Shown piece by piece: positions 6,852 to 16,619 of a DNA stretch of 20,086 nt. The first letter of the stretch is position 1; the number at the start of each line of letters is the position of its first letter. A program made the translations under genes and the position numbers. Source of the DNA: Trichomonas tenax (Eukaryota; Parabasalia; Trichomonadida; Trichomonadidae); NCBI GenBank assembly GCA_023091735.1, contig JALKBU010000944.1, forward strand, positions 1 through 20,086, in the 5' to 3' direction. Below the pieces are notes generated by a model. The model saw only the letters and a list, made by a program, of their open reading frames with translations, was not told the DNA's origin and made no database searches.

Positions 6852-9800
6852 ATGTTCAGCAAAGAAGTCCAAAAGATCAAGCTTTCGAAGACATTCCACG
6901 ACACTTGCGTCGCCATCGGTGAGTGCAAGAGTCGTGAAGCGGAAGAATTGATCGTCAGGCGCTGGATGCAAGATGTGAAGAAAACACTGAATAAGTCAAA
7001 GATCGGACTCTCAGACTTGTACGAAAACGTCATTTCCCTCGTCCACTTGACACTTCTCGGCTACAACACACTTTTCGGCCAGATTCACGCTGTTAATCTT
7101 ACACAGGACTCTCAGATGATGACGAAGGCGCTCGGCTATCTCGCATGCTCAGCCCTCTTCGATTCCAAGTCCGATCTCATCGTTCTTATCATCAACTCTA
7201 CGCAGCGCGATCTTTCATCCGGACATCCAACATCAATGGCGCTCGCTTTGACAGCTATTGCTCACTTGATCACTCCGGAGCTGATTCAGCCAGTCATCGG
7301 ATTCATCGGACAGTGCCTCAACCACACAGTCCCGATTATCCGCCAGAAGGCAGTTATGTGCATCAATACATTCGTCAAGAAAGACCCGACATGCGTTGTC
7401 GATTTCTTCCCAGATCTATGCCGCCTTCTCTCTGATCCGGACCTTTCTATCGTCAACTCTGTCGTTATTACGTTCCGCACACTCCTTGAGAACTCACTCA
7501 ATATCCGCCAGATCTGCGATATGCTCCCCGACGTTGTTCGCGCTGCTCAGCTCATTCTTACAGGAAATGCAAAGGTCGAATACACACACCAGCGCACAGC
7601 CGCTCCATTCGTCCTCGTCAACATGATGAAGCTCATCCAGAAGATCGCCATCCACGAGCAGGGCATCCAAGAGCAGGTTGAGCCAGTCCTCACCCAGGCA
7701 CTCCAGGCAAACACATGCGAGTCTCCTGCTTCATCCGCTGTCCTCTACGAAGCCATTAAGACAACCATCGCTCTCGATCTCACGGAGATCCCACAGCTTA
7801 GAGGTGCTATTTCCCTCTTCATGGGATCTAAGGAGCAGAACTACAAGTACATCGGTCTTTCACTCCTTTCTTCCATCCCAGACTTCGCTACAGAGTTCCA
7901 GTCAACAATCATCGACTGCCTTGAGCACCCAGATCCATCAATCAGGTTCATCACACTCGGCCTTCTCCACAACATGGCTTCTGATGATAACGCTCAGATC
8001 ATCGTTGTCAACATGCTCAGGTTCTTCCAGCGTACAAAGAACGATATCATCAGACGTGAGCTTTCCGACAGAATCACAGATATCGCATCTAAGTACGCCC
8101 CATCTCCACTCTGGTTCGCTAAGACAATGGAGCAGCTCTTCGCCATCGGTGGCAACTTAGTCCGCCCAGAAGTTGCTTTCCAGGTCATGAGAATCATCGA
8201 TGAGGAGTGCGACGAGGAGATGCGCCGCTCCATCGTCAACTTGTACCTCGATGTCGCTCAGTCATCCAGGAGACTTTCTGACGTCTTCGTCACAGTCATC
8301 GCCCACGTTATCGGCAACTACGCTGATCTCTCTGATGAATACGATCTCTCCTTCATCATCCTTCTCCTCTGCGATCTCGCTGATGGCTACGATGGTCCAC
8401 GCGAGTGGGTTCTCAACGCCATCCTCAAGCTCTTGCCAAAGATCGAGGAAGTCCCACAGGAGGTTCTTGATGTCTTCGAGAACTACAAGCAGTCCAGAAG
8501 CATCATAGTCCAGGAAATCTGCTACGAAGCATTCTCTCTCCTCAACTTCAGAGAGTCACTTAACATCGTTCTTGCAATGCAGGAAGAGCAGGATCCAACA
8601 TTGTCCTTCTTAGATGACATGGTCAACAACGCCATCGCAAACGGTGCTCCACAGTACATCCCAGTCGATGACAGAGACACAGACGTCATTATCACAGCCA
8701 AGCCAACACTCATCTACCATCAGTATCCACACAATACACCAGGCAACATTTACAGTGCTGATGGTATCAATGATGGCTCTCAGGCTATGAACGCTCCACC
8801 GCAGGAGGAGTCATTCGCTCTCAACACAGCTGGCGTCACAGCAGTTTGGGGCAGCGAGGGCTTAGTTGCACCACAGGCAACAGAGGCGGCTACACCATCC
8901 GGCTACGGCGATGCTACACCACAGGCATACGCTGCTGAGCCAGAGCCAGCTAAGAAGCCAAACATGTTCAAGAACCTCTCGCTCGCTTCCAAGAAGAACC
9001 AGGCTAACGCTGAGGAAGCCAAGAAGGAGAAGCTCGCTCAGTCCATCTTCAAGGGCGCCAAACCAGCCGCGAAGAAGCCAATGGCCAAGGCCCAGACTTC
9101 ATCTCCAGCTGCTCCAGCTTCCCCATCCGCTCCAGTTTTTGCTCCTCTTACACCAGAGCAAGAGGCCGCTGTCGCCGCTGCTGCTGAGGAATGCATGCAG
9201 CCACAGCCAGCTCCAATCGCCGAGTTCTCTGCCAGTGGCATCCAGCCAGTCCCAGCATTCGCTGACAGCCAAATCAAAGTTGTTGCTTGTGCCGGTGCTG
9301 GAAAGGTTTTGGTCGCTGTCATGAACGACAGCCCGATCGCAATCGGCTCATTCACAATGTCCATCGACGGCCCAGATGTCCTCACAAAGGATGTCTGCTC
9401 TCACCCAGCTAACATCTGCTGCATCCCACCACAGAATGCCATCACAATGCTTGCCACGTTCACCTTCCCGAAGCAGATGAAGGGATTCCCACAGTTCAAG
9501 TTCGTCTGCAACATCGAATACAACGGAAAGAAGGTCTCTGTTCCACTCCCAGCTAACCTCCTCACATTTATCCAGCCACAGCAGTCAACAACAGCCGAAT
9601 TCGGCTCCCAGTGGAAGTCCGGTGGCAGCGAACTTGTCTTCTCCATGCCACGTAAGGAGGGCCTCACAATCGATGAAATCTCAAGAATCATGAACACAAT
9701 CGTCCACGTCCAGACAGTCCAGAGAATCGGACAGGAAGAGATCTTCATGGGTCTCCTCACATCAACACCATTCAAGATCCTCATCCACGTTAAGTTTGGC

Positions 9801-9887
9801 GCTCAGAAGATCGACATCAAGATCCTCACAAAGGCTCAGCCACTCACTGCCTCCATCCTTAACGACATCAAGGCAATCTTTGAGTAA
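6852..9887 (+). CDS. Adaptor (AP) complex large subunit, epsilon/gamma/alpha class, AP-4 epsilon-like
   Basis: AP complexes link cargo to vesicle coats; this subunit type forms half of the core. The 1011-residue product has the full layout: an N-terminal alpha-solenoid trunk (about 5-590) with GECKSREAEE (23-32), LLGYNTLFGQIHAVNLTQD (around 78) and KALGYLACSALFDSKSDLIV; an Ala/Pro/Lys-rich hinge (about 600-800); and a two-part appendage with a sandwich (about 803-895) and a platform (about 896-1011). A platform is expected in AP-2 alpha and some epsilon chains, not in gamma. The trunk most resembles epsilon to my eye (IHAV..T.D, K..GYLA); AP-2 alpha is the main alternative. The start is the ATG at 6852, after TCATTTTATTTG; the frame opens one codon earlier only with TTG. 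Its G+C is near half, far above its neighbours, which suggests selected codon use and strong expression. The stop is TAAAAAAA. Confidence 0.85.
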   Translation: MFSKEVQKIKLSKTFHDTCVAIGECKSREAEELIVRRWMQDVKKTLNKSKIGLSDLYENVISLVHLTLLGYNTLFGQIHAVNLTQDSQMMTKALGYLACSALFDSKSDLIVLIINSTQRDLSSGHPTSMALALTAIAHLITPELIQPVIGFIGQCLNHTVPIIRQKAVMCINTFVKKDPTCVVDFFPDLCRLLSDPDLSIVNSVVITFRTLLENSLNIRQICDMLPDVVRAAQLILTGNAKVEYTHQRTAAPFVLVNMMKLIQKIAIHEQGIQEQVEPVLTQALQANTCESPASSAVLYEAIKTTIALDLTEIPQLRGAISLFMGSKEQNYKYIGLSLLSSIPDFATEFQSTIIDCLEHPDPSIRFITLGLLHNMASDDNAQIIVVNMLRFFQRTKNDIIRRELSDRITDIASKYAPSPLWFAKTMEQLFAIGGNLVRPEVAFQVMRIIDEECDEEMRRSIVNLYLDVAQSSRRLSDVFVTVIAHVIGNYADLSDEYDLSFIILLLCDLADGYDGPREWVLNAILKLLPKIEEVPQEVLDVFENYKQSRSIIVQEICYEAFSLLNFRESLNIVLAMQEEQDPTLSFLDDMVNNAIANGAPQYIPVDDRDTDVIITAKPTLIYHQYPHNTPGNIYSADGINDGSQAMNAPPQEESFALNTAGVTAVWGSEGLVAPQATEAATPSGYGDATPQAYAAEPEPAKKPNMFKNLSLASKKNQANAEEAKKEKLAQSIFKGAKPAAKKPMAKAQTSSPAAPASPSAPVFAPLTPEQEAAVAAAAEECMQPQPAPIAEFSASGIQPVPAFADSQIKVVACAGAGKVLVAVMNDSPIAIGSFTMSIDGPDVLTKDVCSHPANICCIPPQNAITMLATFTFPKQMKGFPQFKFVCNIEYNGKKVSVPLPANLLTFIQPQQSTTAEFGSQWKSGGSELVFSMPRKEGLTIDEISRIMNTIVHVQTVQRIGQEEIFMGLLTSTPFKILIHVKFGAQKIDIKILTKAQPLTASILNDIKAIFE

Positions 9888-10236
9888 AAAAATCATTTTT
9901 TCTCAACTCTATATATTAAATACAATTTTTGAATACATTCTTTTTTGTGTTAGCGAGTTTTTGCCATAGTTTGCACTTCCCCTGTTTAATTTGAGAGGAA
10001 AGGATGGGAATAATGTGTGTTCATTACTTTGGATTCACCTACAATAGATGTTTACATCAGTGAATAGCAAGTTGTGAATAAATTTTTCAAATGAATGGCA
10101 AAACTGGGTAATCAAAAAGATTTTTCATTTGTGATTGATTTTTATTATAAACAGCATCTAATGCAATATCCGATCTGTGTGCAATAGCATAATGCTAGAT
10201 TCTTTTGATGAAATATGATTTTTGTTTTGTAAAAGA
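9888..10236. other. Gene-free region between AP subunit and methyltransferase
   Basis: AT-rich sequence with no gene or RNA that I can recognise. A patch around 9950-10010 is slightly richer in G+C. The motif cluster starts at its right end. Confidence 0.6.
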
Positions 10237-10334
10237 TTTACATGGTAGAAAAACCATGTCAGATGGTATTACATGGCAAAATAATCATTTACATAGCAAA
10301 CAATTTACGTGATAAAATTATGATTTACGTGACA
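10237..10334 (+). promoter_or_regulatory. Array of five TTTACATG-type motifs upstream of the methyltransferase
   Basis: Five elements in the same orientation lie within 98 bases: TTTACATGGTA (10237), ATTACATGGCAAA (10268), TTTACATAGCAAA (10288), TTTACGTGATAAA (10304) and TTTACGTGACA (10324). Spacing is 16-31 bases. They lie 116-213 bases before the ATG of the methyltransferase. The pattern fits a multi-site binding region or a very degenerate tandem duplication. Confidence 0.55.
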
Positions 10335-10449
10335 GAATTCAATCATCGTTTAAAGAAATTTTCTGAAAATTCGATTATTTTCAATTCAAAATGTTTCGTT
10401 AATCGAGATGCTTCACGCCCGTAATTATATGAAAGTTTAAATTCGATTT

Positions 10450-11172
10450 ATGGACAACGACATCGCCGAGATGTTCGATACGCACTCGAGCGACGATGAC
10501 ACCCCGCAGTTCAAGTTTATCGACATCAACGGATTCCATCTCCGCCAGATGGGAAAGCATCACTCGTTATGGGGTGAATTAGTTTGGATATCGGGCCGAC
10601 TAACGAGCAAACACATACTTTCGAAGGACGAAGGCTTCGATATGGAAGGCAAAACGGTCGTTGAGTTCGGTTCTGGCGTTGGATTGTGCGCAATCTCGGC
10701 TGCTGTCTCAGGAGCGAAAAACATCGTAGCGACGGACTACAACGAACCGGAGATCATCGAAAATTTGGCGTTTAACGCGCAAAATTATCCGAATCTGAAA
10801 GTTGTCGGTCACACGTGGGGAAAGGACGTTCAGGCGGTGTTGGATGCGAATGGAGGTGAAAGATTTGACGTTGCTCTGCTGATAGATCTCGTTTTTAACC
10901 ACTCTTGCCATAAATATTTGCTACAATCTCTCTCAAAGTGCTTAAAACCGAACGGAAGGGCCATAGTCGGTCACTGTCACCACGTTCCACGCTTGGCACC
11001 CTTAGATATGAAGTTTTTCACAATCGCAGAAAACGAATTTGGATTCAAAATCCGTGAATTTTTAACAGAAAAGCATCCACCGATGTTCCCTGAGGATGAA
11101 GGAGACTTGGAGCTCCGAACAACTTGTCATTTGAAGGAAATGACATTTGCAGACAATAATGAACAAAAATGA
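10450..11172 (+). CDS. EFM7: EFM7-like protein methyltransferase (family 16)
   Basis: A 240-residue class I SAM-dependent methyltransferase of the Methyltransf_16 group. The SAM-binding loop is VVEFGSGVGLC (E72-G-S-G core), and motif II is ATDYNEPEIIEN (D96 likely contacts the ribose). The trp-containing HSLWGELVW and the post-I stretch GHTWG, followed by DLVFNHS (146-152) and FFTIAENEFGF, match the pattern of EFM7 (formerly NNT1), which methylates the N terminus and adjacent lysine of elongation factor eEF1A in yeast. The substrate here is inferred. The N terminus is acidic (DNDIAEMFDTHSSDDD). The ATG at 10450 is the first good start; no clear TCA-type Inr precedes it. The stop is TGATCATTTTTAA without an overlapping TAAA. 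Other family-16 enzymes are less likely because of the TDY..P..IEN and FNHS signatures. Confidence 0.82.
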   Translation: MDNDIAEMFDTHSSDDDTPQFKFIDINGFHLRQMGKHHSLWGELVWISGRLTSKHILSKDEGFDMEGKTVVEFGSGVGLCAISAAVSGAKNIVATDYNEPEIIENLAFNAQNYPNLKVVGHTWGKDVQAVLDANGGERFDVALLIDLVFNHSCHKYLLQSLSKCLKPNGRAIVGHCHHVPRLAPLDMKFFTIAENEFGFKIREFLTEKHPPMFPEDEGDLELRTTCHLKEMTFADNNEQK

Positions 11173-11655
11173 TCATTTTTAATATGTTTATCGAGATGTG
11201 TAAGTAAGTATGATTTTAGCATTGATTTTAAGGTAGTTTCAATGAATTTAATTCTTTGAATCTTAAAGAATCATCAAAATATATTTTATACATTTTCTCT
11301 TTATTGTGCTAATCATAAAATTCAATGATGGTAATGATGCATTAACTTAGGTAAAGATATTTCAATGAATTATTTGATCTCAAATCAATTATCAATCAAA
11401 ATATTGACTTTCATTTCTGAAATTCATTGGAATATAAGTTTTTATTATTGATATAATTAAAGTCTATATGCTTTTTAAACAAAATGAAATATATATGGCT
11501 TTAATTTGATCATTTTGGTAAAAATTTTTGACTTTTATTGAAAATTGAGGAATTTCGCGATTTTGACTCATAAAATATGCTAAACAGAACATGGGAAGTA
11601 CAAAAATATGATTTTTAGAAAGAAATGAAAATGTACGTTTAAAAATAAAACAAAA
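11173..11655. other. Gene-free AT-rich spacer
   Basis: Nothing coding is visible. ATTCTTT (11250s) and AAAGAAT form a small foldback just after the methyltransferase gene. CAATGAATTT near 11239 recurs inverted near 11420. A weak motif relative, TTTTTGACTTTTA, lies near 11525, about 120 bases before the next gene. Confidence 0.5.
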
Positions 11656-12252
11656 ATGAATGTTTTTCAACAAGTCTTTGCAGACGTGAGTCCACATGCT
11701 GGTGATCTTCTTGCGAAGGACGGACACAGATCTCTGCCACTGAGAATAAAGACGAACGACTTATCAGCGACTGAAAATAAGAAAAATAAAACTACTACAA
11801 CAGGAAAGGGTGAATTTCACGATAACAAGGCATCTTTCGCCACGAAAGGAGCATCATCAATGAAGTCTGTAGCTCCTATTGAAAGGTCTTCATCATTTAA
11901 AGAAACAAAACAAAAATTTACGCAGCCAGTCGATGTAAAACTCAACTGCGAGAACACTAGTAAGAGGAAATACACCGCTGAGGAAGCTTTGATTGATCAA
12001 CAAATTAATAAACAAAAAGAAGAACTCGCGAAGGTGTTGGAAGAGCTGAATCAGGTCCGTGTTGACGTTGATAGGCAGTTTTCTGAGTCAAAGCAAATTG
12101 AACAGCAAAATATCGAAATTATTAACTTTATTCAGAATAACAAGACAAAAGAAGAGAAAATTCAGTCAATCCTCGAAGAGTATGAAGCTAAGAAAGTCGA
12201 ATTAAATGAAAAATGGAATTCGAAAATTTCTCAAGTCTCGAAAACTGTCTAA
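11656..12252 (+). CDS. Small protein with C-terminal coiled coil, function unknown
   Basis: The 198-residue product has a low-complexity, polar N-terminal half rich in K, T and S (about 1-105), then a predicted coiled coil from about 110 to 195 (QINKQKEELAKVLEELNQV, QIEQQNIEIINFIQNN, YEAKKVELNEKW). No catalytic motif, signal peptide or membrane segment is visible. The start MNVFQQVFADVSPH may form a short helix. Codon use is normal for the AT-rich genes around it, and the TAAA overlapping the stop (GTCTAAAC) supports a genuine gene end. It might be a scaffold or kinetochore/cytoskeleton-type protein, but I do not recognise a family and assign no role. Confidence 0.65.
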   Translation: MNVFQQVFADVSPHAGDLLAKDGHRSLPLRIKTNDLSATENKKNKTTTTGKGEFHDNKASFATKGASSMKSVAPIERSSSFKETKQKFTQPVDVKLNCENTSKRKYTAEEALIDQQINKQKEELAKVLEELNQVRVDVDRQFSESKQIEQQNIEIINFIQNNKTKEEKIQSILEEYEAKKVELNEKWNSKISQVSKTV

Positions 12253-12836
12253 ACTCAGTATTGATCATGGTTTTGTTTAATTTCTTTCAATTCATTCGAA
12301 TAAATCATTAATGCATTATTATTCAAAGAAATGATTTTGGTTTTGAAATATTATTACTTAAATCTCTTTAAATCAAGTGTGTTGTAGTATTTTTGTGATA
12401 CATAATCATTGGTATTTGTTGTGGAATGAAATTTATTGAATGTCCTATGTTTGAATTTGATTTATGATGAAAATAATGTTTGGAGTAATTAAATTAAGTG
12501 TTTACTTGAAAAGTATAATATTCAGAGCTTCGTGGATATAATAAATATAATATATATCTATGATATATTTATACCTATTGTTTGGAACGCTAGATGTTCA
12601 TTATATAATTAGATATTATCATTTTTATAGTTCTTATATTTTAGCAAATTTAAATTAGGTTTTATTTTTGTATTGTGCATTGACTTCTATAAAATCTATT
12701 GAACAAAATGATAGATTGACATATGTGTTGCATATTTCCGTTATTAAAATGAATCATCTTTTTATAATTTTAAAAAAGTTTTAAGTGATCATAAATTAAA
12801 GTATTTTTAACACTAAACAAACATTATAAACTCAGA
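12253..12836. other. Gene-free convergent intergenic region
   Basis: This region lies between two converging genes. It is very AT-rich, with a TA-rich run at about 12538-12570, and I see no gene or RNA. TTTACATG-type motifs are absent here, which fits a 3'-3' region. Confidence 0.6.
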
Positions 12837-15644
12837 TTATTCCTTCTTTTCTACATTAAGGCAGAATGCAACGATTTCACTTAACCCGAGTGTTTCCGCT
12901 AGAGATTTAACGTTTTGGTTATCTTTATTCTTCTTCTTCAAGATTGCTTTGAGAAGCTTAAGATCTCTGAGGAACTGCAATGTTGCATTCTGCGGCTTGT
13001 CGATCATCAAGAAGACAGCAGGCGTGTTTCCATCAACGTCTAACTCGTTGATGTCAGCTCCGCACTGCAATAAATACTGAACAGCTTTGAATTTGGCGTT
13101 TGCCACTGCATAGAAAATGGGAGTTCTTTGCAACTTGTTTTTAACGAAAGGACTAATTCCAACATCCAAGAGAGATCTCATTACATCAATATTGCCAAAT
13201 GATGATGCTGCGTGAAGACAAGTGCTTCCTTCAGCATCAACAACATCTGTCTTTCCACCGCATGAAACCATATAATTGAATCCAGCTAAATCCAATTTTG
13301 TTGCGTCGTGCATCAATGGACGTCCTTGATCACTTGTTGTGTTGATATCTTTGATGTGGGCTCTCAGCAAATCAATCTCTGCTAAAGAAGGAGAGTTGAG
13401 AATCAATCTGTGTAAAGCTGTCATTCTGTTTCTGTCTGTTATGGCGACACTTGCTCCGGCGTTGAGGAGGATCGATATCATTGGCTCCCTCTCAGGCGAT
13501 GGCTTTGATGCAACGACAGAAAGCAATGGGGTTATTCCAGCACGGTCTGGTTCATTAGGATCAGCGCCATTAGCAATGAAGAGTTCAATTGCATCGAAAT
13601 CAAACCTATCGACTGCGATTCTCAAAGGTTTCTTGTCTCCAATTTTGAGTGATGCACCTTTCTTAACAAGGAATGAAACAACTGCATAATTGCCGCTCTC
13701 TAAAGCAACAATAAGAGGTGTTCTTCCATTTTTATCCCTGCCATCAATTTCGCCTCCATATTCAAGAAGCTTTGATATTACTTCTGTTGATGTTTTTGCC
13801 GCGTGATGCATTGCTGTCATTCCATCCTCCTTTCCGGCCATATTCGGAGAAGCGCCGGACTTAAGGAACATCTCTATCGTAGACACATCGTAGTTCTTAA
13901 CCGCTGTAACGAGTGTCTGAAGTACTGCCTTTTGCTTGAGCTTTGAAGCCTTCGCCAAGTACTGAGTGACAGCTGTATATCGACCTTCTTCAGCTTTCTT
14001 CAATGGAAGGAAGTTGGACTCGCTTGGATTGCACTTTAATTCTTCAACAAGATATTTAACGATCTCTAGATGTCCATTCATTGCTGCACATGCCAAAGGC
14101 GAATACGCTTTCACCTGTGGTGTGATAACTGACTCTGCATCATACTCAGCTCCTCTGGATACCAGAAACTTCACTATATCCATATATCCGTAACGGCATG
14201 CAACGCAAATTGGTTTATCGGGACTGACTTTTGGAGGCTTCGTTAATGTCTCAGAGAAGAGATCATTGATGAAAGCGCCATAATCTGTTAACGCTTGAAC
14301 GATTTCTAAAGACGGAATGGAGCAAGCGACTTGCATAAGCGTCTGTTCCTTTCGAATTACGTTTGGTTGGAGACCTGCAGCGAGAAGCATCTTAACACAC
14401 TGTGCATTTCCGCTTTGCACTGCTTCAAAAAGAGGGGATTCTTCGGGTTTTGTTGGGTCGCATAAGTAAGCATGTGACTCTAGAATGAACTTAAGGATTT
14501 CTGGATTTCCGTTCTTTGCAGCAATAGCAACACAAGCAGGCGTCCTAAAGAAGCATCCACGCTTTATCAATAACTTAATAAGCGCAAGAGAGTCGATGCC
14601 GAGAACGTTCAAAGCATTCCTTGGCTGATTCATGTCAACTGTGAAGTCCAGAAGCCACAAAATTACATCAATGTTGTGGCAAGAACAGGCAGTTTGCATT
14701 GCCGTGTTCCTGTCAACAGTCATGTGCCTGAAGTTGTTGAAAATCCACTTGAAAACGTCGTTGTTGCGATATAAAATTGCCTGATTTGCGCCTTTCATGA
14801 AATTCAGTTTGCTGTCACGAAGAATGCTGATCATCTCAATGTTACCTCCTGCACAGAGGAAAGGAAGCAAATCGTCTGTGATTTTCGCCTTTTTGTTGTA
14901 CAAATACTTGAAACATTTTTCAGATCCATAAAATGAAGCGAGTTCTAACAAGCTAGCGCTCTTAATCATATTATCAACGAGTCTACACGACATTGGCGAT
15001 GCTTGTATCTTATCTTCGATCAGCGTTTCGTGTGAATCAACATATGAAATTAAATAATCAAGGTCATCAACGTAAATATGGGATTGAACGGTGTCCGGGA
15101 ACCATCCTGTCTGTATAAACGTGTTTAAAATTTCGAAATTGTTGTTTTCTAATTTGTTCCATTCGCGAACTTCCGGAAAAATCGTTGGATCAATCTTCAT
15201 AATCGACGTTTTCAGCTTCTGGTACTTGTTGGGGTTGACCTTCTTGAAGTATTCCGCAAAAATAATCGAAGGAAAACCGTTATCGAGAGTTAAGAGTGAC
15301 TCAACTGAGCCTTGGTCGAGAAGGTCGAGCATCAGAGCCTTTCTGACGAACCGATAGTTAACTTCCGCCGTTGATGAAGGGCGAACGAAGCTCGCTATCA
15401 AATGCAAAGAATTATTTTCGCCGTGGTGTGAGAAAAACTCCGCCAGCAGTTCGACGTAGTTGTCGGTCTTCTTGGGGAAGGCTGTGCACGCGAGCATAAT
15501 CTCGTTACAGAGGAAAATGACGCCGTGAGGCTCCCTGTGGAAATCCGAGTCGACAATCAGGTTGAATGTCTTGACGTATGTGTCGCTAGAGAGGTCGCGA
15601 AGCGCGTTTTGTAAATCGATCAGTTTCTGTATCTCATTATCCAT
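12837..15644 (-). CDS. Large DUF3447/ankyrin-repeat protein
   Basis: A 935-residue member of the expanded trichomonad ankyrin family. Residues 1-220 form a helical N-terminal region without a name that I can give. The DUF3447-like segment follows at about 220-320 (SLLELASFYGSEKCFKYL at 231-248). From about 320 to 910 there are many ankyrin repeats, the clearest being GMTAMHHAAKTS, GRTPLIVALESGNYAVV, YSPLACAAMNGHLEIVKYL, STCLHAASSFGNIDVMRSLL and GNTPAVFL. Ankyrin repeats bind partner proteins; no catalytic domain is fused. The ATG at 15642-15644 follows an AT-rich leader, and a motif-bearing repeat array lies upstream (15653-15962). The frame is intact, unlike the ankyrin relics farther upstream. 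The N terminus differs from the BTB-like one of the 3765-4178 fragment. A partner or location cannot be read from the sequence. Confidence 0.88.
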   Translation of the reverse strand: MDNEIQKLIDLQNALRDLSSDTYVKTFNLIVDSDFHREPHGVIFLCNEIMLACTAFPKKTDNYVELLAEFFSHHGENNSLHLIASFVRPSSTAEVNYRFVRKALMLDLLDQGSVESLLTLDNGFPSIIFAEYFKKVNPNKYQKLKTSIMKIDPTIFPEVREWNKLENNNFEILNTFIQTGWFPDTVQSHIYVDDLDYLISYVDSHETLIEDKIQASPMSCRLVDNMIKSASLLELASFYGSEKCFKYLYNKKAKITDDLLPFLCAGGNIEMISILRDSKLNFMKGANQAILYRNNDVFKWIFNNFRHMTVDRNTAMQTACSCHNIDVILWLLDFTVDMNQPRNALNVLGIDSLALIKLLIKRGCFFRTPACVAIAAKNGNPEILKFILESHAYLCDPTKPEESPLFEAVQSGNAQCVKMLLAAGLQPNVIRKEQTLMQVACSIPSLEIVQALTDYGAFINDLFSETLTKPPKVSPDKPICVACRYGYMDIVKFLVSRGAEYDAESVITPQVKAYSPLACAAMNGHLEIVKYLVEELKCNPSESNFLPLKKAEEGRYTAVTQYLAKASKLKQKAVLQTLVTAVKNYDVSTIEMFLKSGASPNMAGKEDGMTAMHHAAKTSTEVISKLLEYGGEIDGRDKNGRTPLIVALESGNYAVVSFLVKKGASLKIGDKKPLRIAVDRFDFDAIELFIANGADPNEPDRAGITPLLSVVASKPSPEREPMISILLNAGASVAITDRNRMTALHRLILNSPSLAEIDLLRAHIKDINTTSDQGRPLMHDATKLDLAGFNYMVSCGGKTDVVDAEGSTCLHAASSFGNIDVMRSLLDVGISPFVKNKLQRTPIFYAVANAKFKAVQYLLQCGADINELDVDGNTPAVFLMIDKPQNATLQFLRDLKLLKAILKKKNKDNQNVKSLAETLGLSEIVAFCLNVEKKE

Positions 15645-15652
15645 TTTTTAAA

Positions 15653-15962
15653 TTATATGTCAAAATTCGAATTTACATTGTCAGAAATCTATTTTACAAA
15701 ACAAAAAATATAAAAAGGTATTTTACATGACAAAAATATAAAAATCTATGTCAAAAACTTATTTTCCAATGCAAAGTTTATTGGCAAAAAAAGGTATTTT
15801 ATATGTCAAAAAATTTTACAAAACAAAAATGGCATAATATAATATTTTATATGTTAGAAATTTATTTTGCAATGCAAAAAAAAATAAAAATGATATTTTA
15901 CTTGACAAAAAATAGTTTTACGAAACAAACAAGGAAAAAAATATTTTAAATTGTCAGAAATT
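15653..15962. repeat. Degenerate tandem array carrying TTTACATGTCA-like motifs, upstream of ankyrin gene
   Basis: The recurring core is TATTTTAYATGWCARAAA. Clear instances begin near 15653 (ATATGTCAAAA), 15670 (TTTACATTGTCAGAAA), 15719 (ATTTTACATGACAAAA), 15745 (TATGTCAAAA), 15797 (TTTATATGTCAAAA), 15844 (TTTATATGTTAGAAA), 15897 (TTTACTTGACAAAA) and 15943 (TTTAAATTGTCAGAAA). TTTTACAAAACAAAA also recurs (15692, 15814). Spacing is irregular, about 17-76 bases. It lies at -9 to -316 of the ankyrin ATG, so it doubles as a candidate promoter. 15963-16127 shows nothing else. Confidence 0.6.
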
Positions 15963-16261
15963 TAATTTAGACCCCTTAAATGGCGATTGCGTTTTTATAC
16001 AGTAAAAACTGCATTTACAAGGCTTTGCAACTTGAAAGATGGGGTTTATGACTTAAACTTGTCTTATTTAGAAAGCAAAACCATTAAAAACAAATTCGAG
16101 TTATAAAATCAAAGCATTCATTTAAGTTTAGCTCCCTTTGAGTTCAAATATTGAACGATTTCGTGTACCTTCACCTCTGTAGCAATTGATAATGGCGTTT
16201 GTTGTCATAATGATAAAGAAATGATATTGATTGATTCTTTTTTCTAAAATTGATTGACTTC

Positions 16262-16292
16262 TTATAATTATAATTATAATTATAATTATAAT
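16262..16292. repeat. (TAATTA)n microsatellite
   Basis: About five copies of the hexamer TAATTA in a row, inside the ankyrin relic; it reads as a run of isoleucines on the minus strand. Confidence 0.85.
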
Positions 16293-16619
16293 ATGCATAT
16301 AAGACTGATTGATTGTTTTAGCGTTAATATCAGCTCCATGTTCAACAAGATATTGAACTATTTCGAGTGAATTTATTTCAACTGCAACTGAGAATGGAGC
16401 TCGAAGCATCCATGAACAACATGAAAGCTTGGATGCTAATTCTAACAACCTTTATGTGCAACATGAATTAAATCTGTCTTTCAAAGATGGAGTAATAATA
16501 TGAGCATCATGAACAACAATATTATAGATCAAAATCCAGTTTATTTATGACACAATATTTTATGATGTGAGTGTTGAGCTTTACAGAGAAAATGTTGGCA
16601 TGCAGCTATGCACACAAAA

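Noticed and set aside
7145..9385. Several long alternative frames within the AP subunit gene (up to 160 codons)
   Set aside because: Shadows of a GC-rich coding region; their serine-rich or arginine-rich composition is typical of frame-shifted reading.
6852..9887. Lateral transfer as the reason for the high G+C of the AP subunit gene
   Set aside because: It encodes a typical eukaryotic adaptor chain, with an Inr-like start and a TAAA-overlapping stop like its neighbours. Codon selection explains it more simply.
10242..10424. Plus-strand frame of 60 codons upstream of the methyltransferase
   Set aside because: Its sequence is made of the motif array and AT-rich spacer; no family resemblance.
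11464..11727. Minus-strand frame of 87 codons
   Set aside because: Overlaps the start of the plus-strand coiled-coil gene and has F/K/I-rich chance composition.
13339..14193. Plus-strand frames inside the ankyrin gene
   Set aside because: Antisense shadows of a clear ankyrin reading frame.
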